DNA of 64,000 nucleotides from Sphingobacterium sp. ML3W (GTDB lineage Bacteria > Bacteroidota > Bacteroidia > Sphingobacteriales > Sphingobacteriaceae). The notes beneath the pieces were generated by a model. The model was given only the letters and a program-made list of their open reading frames with translations. It did not search any database and was not told the DNA's origin. The position numbers and the translations under genes were made by a program. The first letter of the stretch is position 1, and each line of letters starts with the position of its first letter. Positions 8,122-16,001 of the stretch are shown one piece after another. Location of the stretch: NCBI RefSeq assembly GCF_000747525.1, contig NZ_CP009278.1, positions 5,084,001 to 5,148,000 of the forward strand, given 5' to 3'.

Positions 8122-8534
8122 ATGTTTATAATTGAAATCCGTTGGATCTTTAAAATACTTTTTAACTTGGTAATCATCATTATTATCGGCAGGTTATTTT
8201 ATGCACCATACGAACCGAAGCTACAGGGCACCAACTTGGTGTATATATTACCATGTCTTGGGATACTAAATAGTTACCTATACCAATCCGTTTGGTTTGG
8301 CTGGAAAAAAAAGGATTTCAAATATTATCCTACATCGCTGGATATTTAATATTAATGGGTTATTTTGTGTTAAGAAACTCCTTGCCAAAATGGTTTGATT
8401 ATACTATAACAGTTTTAATAATGGCCTTGATAGGTTATGGTTGTTACCGCGTCATTAAATACCTGATCAACCTGGTTAAAAATATAAATATTCGATTTAA
8501 AGCCTACAGGATGCGCAATAAGAATAGAAGATGA
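8122..8534 (+). pseudogene. Frameshifted paralogue of the small membrane protein
   Basis: Two overlapping frames (8122-8349 and 8292-8534) together align along the whole 136-aa membrane protein at 4929. The break is a run of eight A residues at about 8303-8310, where the intact copy has six. The locus is 413 bp against 411 bp. Adding one A (slippage to nine) would restore the frame, so expression through polymerase slippage cannot be ruled out. It has its own AAGGAG site just before the ATG. The next sequence, as in copy one, is an interspersed element. Confidence 0.8.
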
Positions 8535-8570
8535 TATTAAAAAGAAAACCGCATCAATTCTTCGAATAGT

Positions 8571-8820
8571 TCATGATAGATAAGCTTTGTTCTTTATAGA
8601 TATCATGGATTATCCGCAGACTTTAGGTTCTAACTTTAAACAAGTAACACAGTGACGAGTAACGCAGTAACGTTTGGTCTAACTTGAAACAAGTAACAAA
8701 GTGACAAGTAACGCAGTGACGATTAGTCTAACTTACTCACCTGATAACGTTAAAACGATGAGCGTCCAATGATGGCGTTTACACCCAAGCCAGCTGATGA
8801 AGATGTAAGTGGGGGATAAG
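8571..8820 (+). repeat. Composite interspersed element E5
   Basis: Complete form: left box from TTCGAATAGTTCATGATAG, several GTAACACAGTGACGAG-type 15-mers at about 8641-8720, a TCTAACTTACTCACCTGAT linker, and right box from GAGCGTCCAATGATGG to GGGGGATAAG. The sequence after it, down to the zeta-partner gene, is also found after E9. Confidence 0.75.
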
Positions 8821-8867
8821 ATTTGCGGAGTAGACGAAAGATGATTTTATTGGAAGCGATATGTTCT

Positions 8868-9065
8868 TTATTCCTTTGGCAAGGTACTTAATAATTCTTT
8901 TGCCGAAACTTCTTTTATCTCGCCATTAATCTTAACTACTAAAGTTCCATTCTTTTCCGCTGTCTCATGAGCTAATTTTGTTAATGCTTTTTGAACACCC
9001 AATCTTACTCGCTCCGAGAAAGAAATACTACCCGATTTTTCATCTAGTTTATTCAACATACTCAC
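8868..9065 (-). CDS. Small 65-aa partner (putative antitoxin) of the zeta-like protein
   Basis: This 65-aa protein has a helical N-terminal half (ERVRLGVQKALTKLAHETAE) and a short strand pair (GTLVVKINGEIKEV). The gene overlaps the end of the zeta-like gene by 17 bp, so the two are almost certainly cotranscribed with the P-loop protein first. Size and layout suggest an antitoxin or co-factor, but it does not look like the classical epsilon antitoxin. A close relative survives in the deleted locus at 14616, which shows that the pair has been duplicated. Confidence 0.65.
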   Translation of the reverse strand: MSMLNKLDEKSGSISFSERVRLGVQKALTKLAHETAEKNGTLVVKINGEIKEVSAKELLSTLPKE

Positions 9066-9627
9066 TTTGCTTTTTAATCGTTAACCAAATCTCGTCATTA
9101 ATTACCACTTCTCCAAATTCATCCTTTTTCGCTATAATCTCTGGAACAAGATCCATATTATCAAAAACAATCCAAGTATCACAAATAGGTTTATACAAGT
9201 TCAAAAGATTGTATATACCTCTATAGTAACGTCGAAAAACAACATCGTTTGGAATAGAATGTCCACCTAATGATACCCGTTTTGATACTCGCTTAACAGC
9301 CATTTCAGGTGAGTCAAGCCAAAAAAACAATACAATAACACGATAACCATAATCTTTTGCACGTTTAATTAATGATACATAACTTCTGGTGGCGAGTGTA
9401 GTTTCAAATGCAAAATCAACCCCTTCTAATATCAATTCTTGAATTCTATTCAACATAATTCGACCTGCGCTCATTGCTACACTATTTGGATTAAATGGAG
9501 AAATACCAGCAGCAATATTGTCAGCATTTACATATTCTTTACAACTAAATATTTCAGGTAAAACAGTATAGCTAGCTGTTGTCTTACCAGCACCATTACA
9601 ACCACAAATTATGTACATATTTGGCAT
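9049..9627 (-). CDS. Zeta-toxin-like P-loop protein
   Basis: This 192-aa protein has a Walker A GCNGAGKT (9-16), VNADNIA with D36 in the place of the zeta catalytic aspartate, AGRIMLN (54-60), FETTLATRS (74-82), and a GGHSIPNDVVFRRYYR region (121-136). These match the zeta-like kinase family found widely in Bacteroidota. Zeta toxins phosphorylate UDP-N-acetylglucosamine, but whether this branch does is not known to me. An AT-rich inverted repeat (TATATTTA 9635-9642 with TAAATATA 9657-9664) sits just upstream and could be an operator. The small partner gene follows, overlapping by 17 bp. Confidence 0.8.
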   Translation of the reverse strand: MPNMYIICGCNGAGKTTASYTVLPEIFSCKEYVNADNIAAGISPFNPNSVAMSAGRIMLNRIQELILEGVDFAFETTLATRSYVSLIKRAKDYGYRVIVLFFWLDSPEMAVKRVSKRVSLGGHSIPNDVVFRRYYRGIYNLLNLYKPICDTWIVFDNMDLVPEIIAKKDEFGEVVINDEIWLTIKKQSEYVE

Positions 9628-9811
9628 AAAGATTTATATTTAGTGTTTTATTTTAGTAAATATAACAAACAGCTATTAGCCCAACAATAAGCAATTTGCA
9701 TTACTTCAAATAACCTCAGAAATTGTTTCAATCATAAAATCTCAATCATCTTTTTCAAATGGTTGATAGTAGATTTCATTTACGCAAAAAAACTTCCATC
9801 TTTCTCAACTT

Positions 9812-10052
9812 TCCAAATAGTTGATGATAGATAAAGTTTTGCTATTATCGGCATCATGGATTATCCGCAGACTTTAGGTTCTAACTTTAAACAAGTAACA
9901 CAGTGACAAGTAACGCAGTAACAATCATTCTAACTTTAAACAAGTAACACAGTGACGAGTAACGCAGTAACGATTAGTCTAACTTACTCACCTAATAACC
10001 AAATAACGTGACAACTAACACACTGAAGAGTAACGCAGTAACGATCAGTCTC
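9812..10052 (+). repeat. Composite interspersed element E6 (right box missing)
   Basis: The left box (CAAATAGTTGATGATAG to GGATTATCCGCAGAC) and 15-mer units are present, but the right box is absent. The sequence passes into what looks like the last codons of an Rpn-type gene (minus strand, about 10045-10097, reading ETGLSIEE). The 9628-10099 interval therefore contains the zeta upstream region, E6 and this scrap only. Confidence 0.7.
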
Positions 10053-10099
10053 TCTTCGATGGAAAGTCCAGTCTCTCTAGCAAGAAATGCTGTAGGGCA

Positions 10100-11194
10100 C
10101 TACCAGTTAAGCTCATAATTCGTACTTCTACCACCTGAATCAGCTTTTAATAATATACCTTTATTGACCAAGTCTATAATATCACGTAATGCCGTATCTG
10201 CAGATACTTTGGATATCTTTGCCCACTTTGACGTGGTAAGATTTCCTTCAAAATCATCCAACAATTTATCCAGCATCATCCGTTGCCGATCATTTCCTAT
10301 TTTCGAAGCATTGGCCATCCAAAAGTGATGTTTTTTTACAACCTTATCGATTATAATACTGGAAGAGATGATAGCTTCTTTGAGGCATTTTAAAAACCAA
10401 ACAATCCAATTTGTAATATCAGAATCTCCTTTTTGTGTTTTCTCTAAAATAGCGTAATATCCTTTACGTTCTTTTCTAATTTGAGCAGACATACTATAAA
10501 ACCGTTGGTTTACCCCATCCGCTCTAGATAGCTGCATATCTGTTAGCGCACGAGCTATACGTCCGTTTCCATCATCAAAGGGATGTATCGTGACAAACCA
10601 TAAATGAACAATAGCAGCTTTTAATACCGGATCGATATTTGAATCAGAATTAAACCAATCAATTAGTTTAGTCATCTCCTCTGTGAGTCGTTCAGCCTTT
10701 GGTGCTTCAAAATGCACGACCTCTCTTCCTATTCCTCCAGACACCACTTGCATATCACCATTGCGCCATTGTGCAACATCAATCTTATACAATCCGCTTC
10801 TCCCTATCGGAAATAATGCAGCATGCCAGCCGAATAACCTTTCGTCACTCAAAGTTTTATCCGTGTTTTGTGTAGCATCTAACATCATTTCTACTACTCC
10901 ATCGATATGACGATCAGCATGTATCAAACCAGAGATATCTAACCCTAGTCGAGTAGCTATTGAAGACCGTACCTGTTCTGGATTTAATATCTCTCCTTCA
11001 ATTTCCGAAGATTGAACAACATCTTGAATAAGTGTTTCTAAGTTAGCTTCGTCTTTTAACGCAAAGCCTAATAACTCCACTTTTCCAATAATCTTCCCTT
11101 GAAGATGCCTTACTTCACTTAGTAGATTGAGAATTTTCTCATCGTCCAACATAAATACTGTCCAGTTGTGCCGTTCATGTAGATAGACTGCCAT
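10100..11194 (-). CDS. Fic-domain protein with N-terminal inhibitory motif and C-terminal winged helix
   Basis: This 364-aa protein has a complete Fic motif HPFDDGNGRIARA starting at H204, so it should transfer AMP (or another nucleotide moiety) to a target. SSEIEGE at 62-68 fits the S/TxxxE(G/N) autoinhibitory helix of class II Fic proteins, placed before the Fic core. Residues about 310-362 form a winged-helix domain, so the protein may bind DNA and control itself. A 14-bp perfect inverted repeat just upstream (11206-11240) is the obvious candidate site. It stands alone between elements E6 and E7. Target unknown. Confidence 0.9.
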   Translation of the reverse strand: MAVYLHERHNWTVFMLDDEKILNLLSEVRHLQGKIIGKVELLGFALKDEANLETLIQDVVQSSEIEGEILNPEQVRSSIATRLGLDISGLIHADRHIDGVVEMMLDATQNTDKTLSDERLFGWHAALFPIGRSGLYKIDVAQWRNGDMQVVSGGIGREVVHFEAPKAERLTEEMTKLIDWFNSDSNIDPVLKAAIVHLWFVTIHPFDDGNGRIARALTDMQLSRADGVNQRFYSMSAQIRKERKGYYAILEKTQKGDSDITNWIVWFLKCLKEAIISSSIIIDKVVKKHHFWMANASKIGNDRQRMMLDKLLDDFEGNLTTSKWAKISKVSADTALRDIIDLVNKGILLKADSGGRSTNYELNW

Positions 11195-11205
11195 AACTTA
11201 TATCC

Positions 11206-11240
11206 TTATGCGGTAAATATAGCAATTATTTACCGCATAA
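11206..11240 (-). promoter_or_regulatory. Inverted repeat upstream of fic, candidate operator
   Basis: TTATGCGGTAAATA (11206-11219) and TATTTACCGCATAA (11227-11240) form a perfect 14-bp inverted repeat with a 7-bp spacer, 11 bp before the fic start codon. A second, unrelated stem (GCGGAGA 11244-11250 with TCTCCGC 11264-11270) follows. The position suits binding by the winged helix of the Fic protein. That link is inferred. Confidence 0.6.
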
Positions 11241-11278
11241 AAAGCGGAGAATAAATTAGTTAATCTCCGCAATCAATA

Positions 11279-12025
11279 AAATTTAGGTTCTAACTTTTAA
11301 ATAAGTAACGCAGTGACGAGTAACGCAGTAACGATCATTCTAACCTAATAACCTGACAAGTAACACAGTGACGAGTAACACAGTGACGAGTAACGCAGTG
11401 ACGAGTAACACAGTGACGAGTAACGCAGTGACGAGTAACACAGTGACGAGTAACGCAGTGACGAGTAACACAGTGACGAGTAACGCAGTGACGAGTAACA
11501 CAGTGACGAGTAACGCAGTGACGAGTAACACAGTGACGAGTAACGCAGTGACGAGTAACACAGTGACGAGTAACGCAGTGACGAGTAACACAGTGACGAG
11601 TAACGCAGTGACGAGTAACACAGTGACGAGTAACGCAGTGACGAGTAACACAGTGACGAGTAACGCAGTGACGAGTAACGCAGTGACGAGTAACACAGTG
11701 ACGAGTAACGCAGTGACGAGTAACACAGTGACGAGTAACGCAGTGACGAGTAACACAGTGACGAGTAACGCAGTGACGAGTAACACAGTGACGAGTAACG
11801 CAGTGACGAGTAACACAGTGACGAGTAACGCAGTGACGAGTAACACAGTGACGAGTAACGCAGTGACGAGTAACACAGTGACGATCAGTCTAACATTCTA
11901 ACCTAATAACCTGATAACATTAACGAGTAACACAGTGATGAGTAACGCAGTAACGATTAAAAAATGGTGAACGTCCAGTAATAGGATTACCTAAGCCAGC
12001 TGATGGAGATGCAAGTAAGGGATAA
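11279..12025 (+). repeat. Composite interspersed element E7 with expanded array
   Basis: The left box is truncated (it begins at TTTAGGTTCTAAC). It is followed by irregular 15-mers, the long tandem array 11361-11884, then the shared segment CAGTCTAACATTCTAACC and the right box (GTCCAGTAATAGG to GGGATAA). From 11887 it belongs to copy 2 of the long direct repeat. The whole 11195-12284 interval has no credible gene besides this. Confidence 0.8.
11361..11884 (+). repeat. Tandem 15-bp array, about 35 units in a 30-bp higher-order pattern
   Basis: Near-perfect units of GTAACACAGTGACGA and GTAACGCAGTGACGA alternate strictly. The alternation is broken twice: the first two units are both A-type, and two G-type units are adjacent near 11667-11690. 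Since 15 is a multiple of three, frames remain open on both strands (reading VTSNTVTSNA or LLVTALLVTV), which is why long ORFs appear here. No spacer sequences occur, so it is not a CRISPR array. Confidence 0.95.
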
Positions 12026-12284
12026 ATAACAAAGGATATGAGTATAACATAACCATTATAGGACAATCTTGCAGTTTTACAGATTCATTTATTGAAGAAG
12101 ATGATTCCGAGACACAAAGTCTTGATAATAATAATATCGAGGAAGAAGAATGAATGAACATACTTTTCAATAATTAATAACTAAAATCATACTTATCTTT
12201 GGTATCTTAGTTACTATAAAAACTACGATCAACCAAAACTGCAGCTAAATTAGTATTTAATAACATCTAATTACCCTTTATAGT

Positions 12285-13220
12285 ATGAAAACAATATCAT
12301 TGCCAACACATATAAATGATAATTTTGGGGACTCAATGGGTAAACTTTTTGAGCTCCAAGTTCAGATTGACAATACAGAAAAAAACATAGAAATATTACT
12401 GGATTATAGTAAAGCAGCATTCACTAAACCATTTTTTACATTAGGACTCTTGCTACTCATTAAACAATATGGAGGAAAAAGAGCTCCAATTAGTTTAAAG
12501 TCTGAAATAGAAAATCAAAGTGTTGCTGGCTATATGAATAATATTTTTTTTCCAAATATTATTCATTGCGACAAAATAAACAGCGTGTCTGTCATATCAT
12601 TATTAGAAAAGTATAAAAATAAAACATACATCCCCCTTCTTTCATTTCCAATAGGTAGTGATGCTGAGACCTCAAGAATAAGAGATATCTTTATCGGTCA
12701 TCTGAATTCTTTATTAAGAGGATTTGTCAACGTAGGCACAAATTATAATCTTCTTTCAGCTCTGCTTTATCTTATTGATGAGACGATTGAAAATATTATT
12801 CATCATGCTCATCACGATCACGGTTATATATTTGCTCAATTTTACCCTACATTAGGATATCTTGACATTTGCATAGGCGATATTGGAAGGACGTTATTAG
12901 AATCTTATACTGACTTTAAAGATAATGCCTATAATGTAACGTCTCACCTAGATGCAATGAAAGCAGCACTTGGGGGTAAATCTACAAAATTACAAGATAT
13001 CAGTAGAGGGTTTGGAATAAGTACATCAACACGTATGTTGACGGAAGGAATGAATGGCAAGTATTTTATCTATTCAGGAGATACTTTTTGCTATATATCT
13101 GCAGAGAAAAATGAAATCTATACAACAAAAGGAGATTTTAATTGGCAAGGTGTATTGGTCTGCTTAAGAATACCTGCGCTCGTACCTCAAGATTTTGATT
13201 ATTCTAAATTTGCAGAATAA
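12285..13220 (+). CDS. ATP-binding protein with degenerate GHKL ATPase domain, copy 2
   Basis: This 311-aa protein is identical in every residue to the one at 2074, with the same N-box (E166, N170), D199-I-G201 and RGFGIS motifs. Upstream noncoding sequence is also shared, so both copies should be regulated alike. It is followed by the identical STAS-like partner. The lack of even silent differences implies a very recent copy or gene conversion. The functional reading is as for copy 1. Confidence 0.75.
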   Translation: MKTISLPTHINDNFGDSMGKLFELQVQIDNTEKNIEILLDYSKAAFTKPFFTLGLLLLIKQYGGKRAPISLKSEIENQSVAGYMNNIFFPNIIHCDKINSVSVISLLEKYKNKTYIPLLSFPIGSDAETSRIRDIFIGHLNSLLRGFVNVGTNYNLLSALLYLIDETIENIIHHAHHDHGYIFAQFYPTLGYLDICIGDIGRTLLESYTDFKDNAYNVTSHLDAMKAALGGKSTKLQDISRGFGISTSTRMLTEGMNGKYFIYSGDTFCYISAEKNEIYTTKGDFNWQGVLVCLRIPALVPQDFDYSKFAE

Positions 13221-13294
13221 TAGAAGGAAATAAAAAAAACAATTTATCTATTGACTTGTTCTTTACAAGAAGAATTTGTATATTGTTTAAAAGC

Positions 13295-13327
13295 ATTTTA
13301 ATAATTTATAATTTAAGCATATCTTTG
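13295..13327 (+). promoter_or_regulatory. Candidate promoter for the STAS-like gene, copy 2
   Basis: TATCTTTG at 13320-13327 repeats the -7 box seen at 3109-3116, again about 28 bp before the start codon, with AGGAG in front of the ATG. Confidence 0.5.
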
Positions 13328-13355
13328 CACACTATTTAAAGAACAGGAGTACACT

Positions 13356-13721
13356 ATGACAACTGCAGCAGACATTAGGTTAAAGGATTTATTCAATGAA
13401 TCTTTAGACACCAGAGAATCTGTACATTTTCTGATTAATTATATCGAGAGGGAGTTGGGTAAAGAGGACTGTTACGATATTACATTAGATTTTACAGGAA
13501 TTGATTTTATGTCTAGGTCATTTGCGGACGAACTACATAAACAAATCAATTTAGAGAATTTTCATAAATCATTCACATTTGCCAATATGCCTCTGAGCAT
13601 GAAAGAATTGTTAAGAGTGGTTGAAAAGACACAAACTACAAGAAAAAAAAGAGAGATGAAATCCTCTGTTCTTGTCGTAAAAGATATTTCTATGATAAAG
13701 GATTACACTTTTTCGTGGTAA
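13356..13721 (+). CDS. STAS-like DUF4325 domain protein, copy 2
   Basis: This 121-aa protein is identical to the one at 3145, with the STAS-like signature LDFTGIDFMSRSFADEL at 44-60. Having both the ATPase and the STAS-like gene duplicated together supports the view that they form one functional module. Same AGGAG site and same downstream terminator. Confidence 0.8.
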   Translation: MTTAADIRLKDLFNESLDTRESVHFLINYIERELGKEDCYDITLDFTGIDFMSRSFADELHKQINLENFHKSFTFANMPLSMKELLRVVEKTQTTRKKREMKSSVLVVKDISMIKDYTFSW

Positions 13722-13749
13722 AAATTTGTCTACTTATTTAATATAGAGA

Positions 13750-13772
13750 GGCTTCATATTGAAGCCTTTTTT
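13750..13772 (+). terminator. Intrinsic terminator after the ATPase/STAS module, copy 2
   Basis: GGCTTCA/TGAAGCC stem with a 3-nt loop and a T-run, identical to the one at 3539-3561. Confidence 0.85.
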
Positions 13773-13838
13773 AATTTTGATATATTTTAGTCCACTTAAT
13801 ATTACTTAGAAAAACAGAGAGTTTTAATGCAGCACTAC

Positions 13839-14056
13839 AATCGGCATCATGGATTATCCGCAAACTTTAGTTCTAACTTTAAACAAGTAACACAGTGACA
13901 AGTAACGCAGTAACGATCTGTCTGACTTTTAAACGAGTAACGCAGTAACGATTGGTCTAACATTCTAACCTAATAACCTGATAACGTTAAAAACGATGAG
14001 CGTCCAATGATAGGGTTATTACCTAAACCTGTTGGTTAAGACGTAAGTGAGGGGTA
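13839..14056 (+). repeat. Composite interspersed element E8
   Basis: Left box from CGGCATCATGGATTATCCG, a few TAAC-rich 15-mers, then right box (GAGCGTCCAATGATAGGG) with an in-frame stop replacing the usual GAT codon. The first part is shared with E3 minus 49 bp. The 13722-14204 interval contains the terminator and this element, and no gene. Confidence 0.75.
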
Positions 14057-14204
14057 ATTGTGAGGATAGAAATCTTACATTAATTGAAGAGTAGCTTGTC
14101 AAAATGAAATAATCATCCTTTTTACATAAATCGAACACCTAATTGTGGGGCGCCCTTATAGGAAAAGGCGTATCTTTAGCAAGAATTCATTTAAGTTGTT
14201 AGCC

Positions 14205-14366
14205 ATGAATAGAACCATAACACTTACCTTAATTATTATTTCAATAATACTTTTAGTATTTACTTTTTTATACAACCCGCATATAACGGTATTTCTATCT
14301 TTGGTAATTTCTTTAATTCTACTATTATCACGCCTTTTTCTAACAAAGAAGAATAGCAAAACTTAA
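14205..14366 (+). CDS. Small 53-aa membrane protein
   Basis: From ATG 14205 the frame encodes two hydrophobic helices (about residues 5-22 and 27-44) and a short basic tail (LTKKNSKT). The frame stays open back to a GTG at 14145, but that extension is basic and unlike a membrane protein, so the later ATG is preferred. It is the only gene between elements E8 and E9. Small two-helix proteins of this sort can be type I toxins or holin-like, but no family is recognised and the coding status itself is only moderately sure. Confidence 0.4.
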   Translation: MNRTITLTLIIISIILLVFTFLYNPHITVFLSLVISLILLLSRLFLTKKNSKT

Positions 14367-14440
14367 GATTTCATTTGTTATAACCGTAGTGCTGGAAGTA
14401 TATGAAACACAAGGGGCATTGATAGCTGAATTAAAAGGAT

Positions 14441-14568
14441 AGGGTTTGATTATTATCTGAATCATAGATTGTTCGCAGACTCTAGCTCTAACTTTAACCA
14501 AGTAACACACCGTCCAATGATAAGGTTATTATCTAAGCCAACTGATGGAGATGTAAGTAAGTGATAAG
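14441..14568 (+). repeat. Composite interspersed element E9 (shortened)
   Basis: Degenerate left box (ATCATAGATTGTTCGCAGAC) joined after one partial 15-mer (AAGTAACACA) to the right box (CGTCCAATGATAAGG to GTAAGTGATAAG). The following sequence matches that after E5, so E9 and the zeta remnant are one duplicated unit. Confidence 0.65.
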
Positions 14569-14615
14569 ATCTGCGGTGTAGACGAAAGATAATTTTATTG
14601 GGAGGGATATATAAT

Positions 14616-14829
14616 TTATTCCTTTGGCAAGGTACTTAATAATTCTTTTGCCAAAACTTCTTTTATCTCGCCATTAATCTTGACTACTAAAGTCCCATTC
14701 TTTTCCGCTGTCTCATGAGCTAATTTTGTTAATACTTTTTGAACACCCAATCTTACTCGCTCCGAGAAAGAAATATTACCCGATTTTTTATCTAGTTTAT
14801 TCAACATAATACGACCTGCAGTCATTGCT
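14616..14829 (-). pseudogene. Deleted zeta/partner locus (partner gene fused to a zeta scrap)
   Basis: A 69-aa frame (14616-14825) begins with TAGRIMLN, taken from the middle of a zeta-like gene, and continues directly as the 65-aa partner seen at 8868. The junction is TATTCAACAT (14798-14807). That 10-mer occurs in the intact locus both at 9050-9059 and at 9447-9456, so a deletion of about 397 bp between these short repeats explains the fusion. Zeta homology then stops at about 14829, where the IS3 remnant begins. The partner protein might still be made, but without a toxin. Confidence 0.8.
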
Positions 14830-14831
14830 AA

Positions 14832-15700
14832 TGACCACCTCCCAAAAAACTGGAGTATTTAAAAGTAGAGAATAAAGCCCACCGTCGCGAAGATCTTCCA
14901 TTACGCATAAGAATACGTAATACAGCCGAAACACCGGGACGTTATGGACTTTGGCGCGTCTATATTTTTTTACGTCGCAAAGGCTGGTCTGACAACCATA
15001 AACGTGTCTAACAGATCTATAAGGAAGAAGGTCTGAACTTAAGGAGTAAACTCCCGAGACGCTCCAGAGCAGCTTTTCATCGCTCGGAAAGACCTTCGTT
15101 TTCCAATTTATATGACTGCTGGAGCATGGAGTTAGCTTCGCTGCTACTTCGTGGTTGTAGCAGATGCACTGTCCGATGGGAAGAAAATCCGCTGCTTAAC
15201 TATAGTGGATAATTATAGTCGTAAATACATGGCAATCTATGTAGGACAAGGTATAAAAGGCTATCAAGTTGTAGAAACTTTAGAACAATTAAAGTTATTT
15301 AGTGGTATTAAGGCTAAGAAAATTCAGGTTGATAACGGTTCAGAATTGCTAAGCAATCATGAACCCGGATAAAAATATGTGTGAATAATTTATCTCAAAG
15401 AAATGGATAGGTTGGCCCACGAACAAAAAGTTGAACTTGTCTTTTCAAGACCTGGAAAACCAACGGATAATGCGTATATTGAGTCGTTCAACGAAAGCTT
15501 CCGAGACGAATGCTGAAACACCAATTGGTTCCTTTCGTTGGAGGATGCCAAGCAGAAAATTGATGACTGGAGAAACGAATATAATACCTTCAGACCTCAT
15601 AGCTGTTTAGGAAATTTAATCCCTGAAATGTTTATTGAAAATCAGGTCAAAATAGCAAATTTTTCTAATTTACAATGCTCCTGAAATTGGAAGGGGGTCA
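14832..15700 (+). mobile_element. Degenerate IS3-family (IS407-like) insertion sequence
   Basis: The ends are imperfect inverted repeats: TGACCACCTCCCAA on the left, and the complement of TTGGAAGGGGGTCA on the right. The inside reads, in several plus frames, as an IS3 orfB: an HTH block RYGLWRVYIFLRRKGW, then LTIVDNYSRKYMAIYV and IQVDNGSE (rve core, 15151-15372), then FSRPGKPTDNAYIESFNES and the DWRNEYNTFRPHS end. Several stops and frameshifts break it and orfA is missing, so it cannot move by itself. It truncates the zeta remnant. Confidence 0.85.
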
Positions 15701-15779
15701 GTTTATTTTCTTGCAGGCCTATGACATTTTTTTGTATCTTGGTATTAATTTTTCATAATTGGATTAATTTATAGCTATA

Positions 15780-15808
15780 CCCAACGTTGTTCGTCGTTGG
15801 GGATTTTT
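15780..15808 (+). terminator. Intrinsic terminator before the nucleotidyltransferase gene
   Basis: CCCAACG (15780-15786) and CGTTGGG (15795-15801) form a 7-bp stem followed by GATTTTTT. It lies between the IS remnant and the coding start at 16002, so it either ends transcription coming from the island or acts as a leader attenuator. Confidence 0.7.
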
Positions 15809-16001
15809 TGTTCTGGTGAGCACTAGAATAAGCTTAGTCCACTTGCTGTTGGCTGCTACTTTACATTTATATTGTCCATTAAGGCAAGCTCCAATTTTTA
15901 CCGTGCATTTTATAACATATTTTCCTGCTCCTAGATCAGGTATATTTCTATCTTTCAGGATTACTATGCATCTAATGGTAAAAAAAATAGTTATTTTTGG
16001 C

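Larger units (their letters stand above)
11887..13985 (+). repeat. Long direct repeat, copy 2 (ATPase/STAS module)
   Basis: This is the second copy of the segment at 1676-3823. It is directly oriented, with one substitution seen by eye and a 49-bp deletion in the trailing element. It begins at the last unit of the tandem array, so the array marks one recombination junction. The other end lies inside element E8, at CCTAATAACCTGATAAC. Confidence 0.92.

Noticed and set aside
7923..8180. 85-aa minus-strand frame
   Set aside because: It is antisense to the RhuM remnant and the start of the membrane-protein copy, with no recognisable motif.
10045..10097. Separate small gene after E6
   Set aside because: It reads only as about 15 codons of an Rpn-like C-terminus, so it is at most a scrap.
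11361..11884. CRISPR array
   Set aside because: Units are contiguous 15-mers with no unique spacers, and no cas gene is present.
11340..11901. Long open frames on both strands of the 15-mer array (VTSNTVTSNA and LLVTALLVTV repeats)
   Set aside because: The unit length is a multiple of three, so frames stay open automatically. There is no start context, and both strands are equally open.
1196..14568. Classical integron with attC sites
   Set aside because: No integrase, no attC-like paired core sites, and modules lie on both strands. Only the uniform orientation of the elements recalls an integron.
15816..16001. N-terminal extension of the nucleotidyltransferase
   Set aside because: The extra residues have no counterpart in the paralogue and sit directly behind a terminator hairpin.
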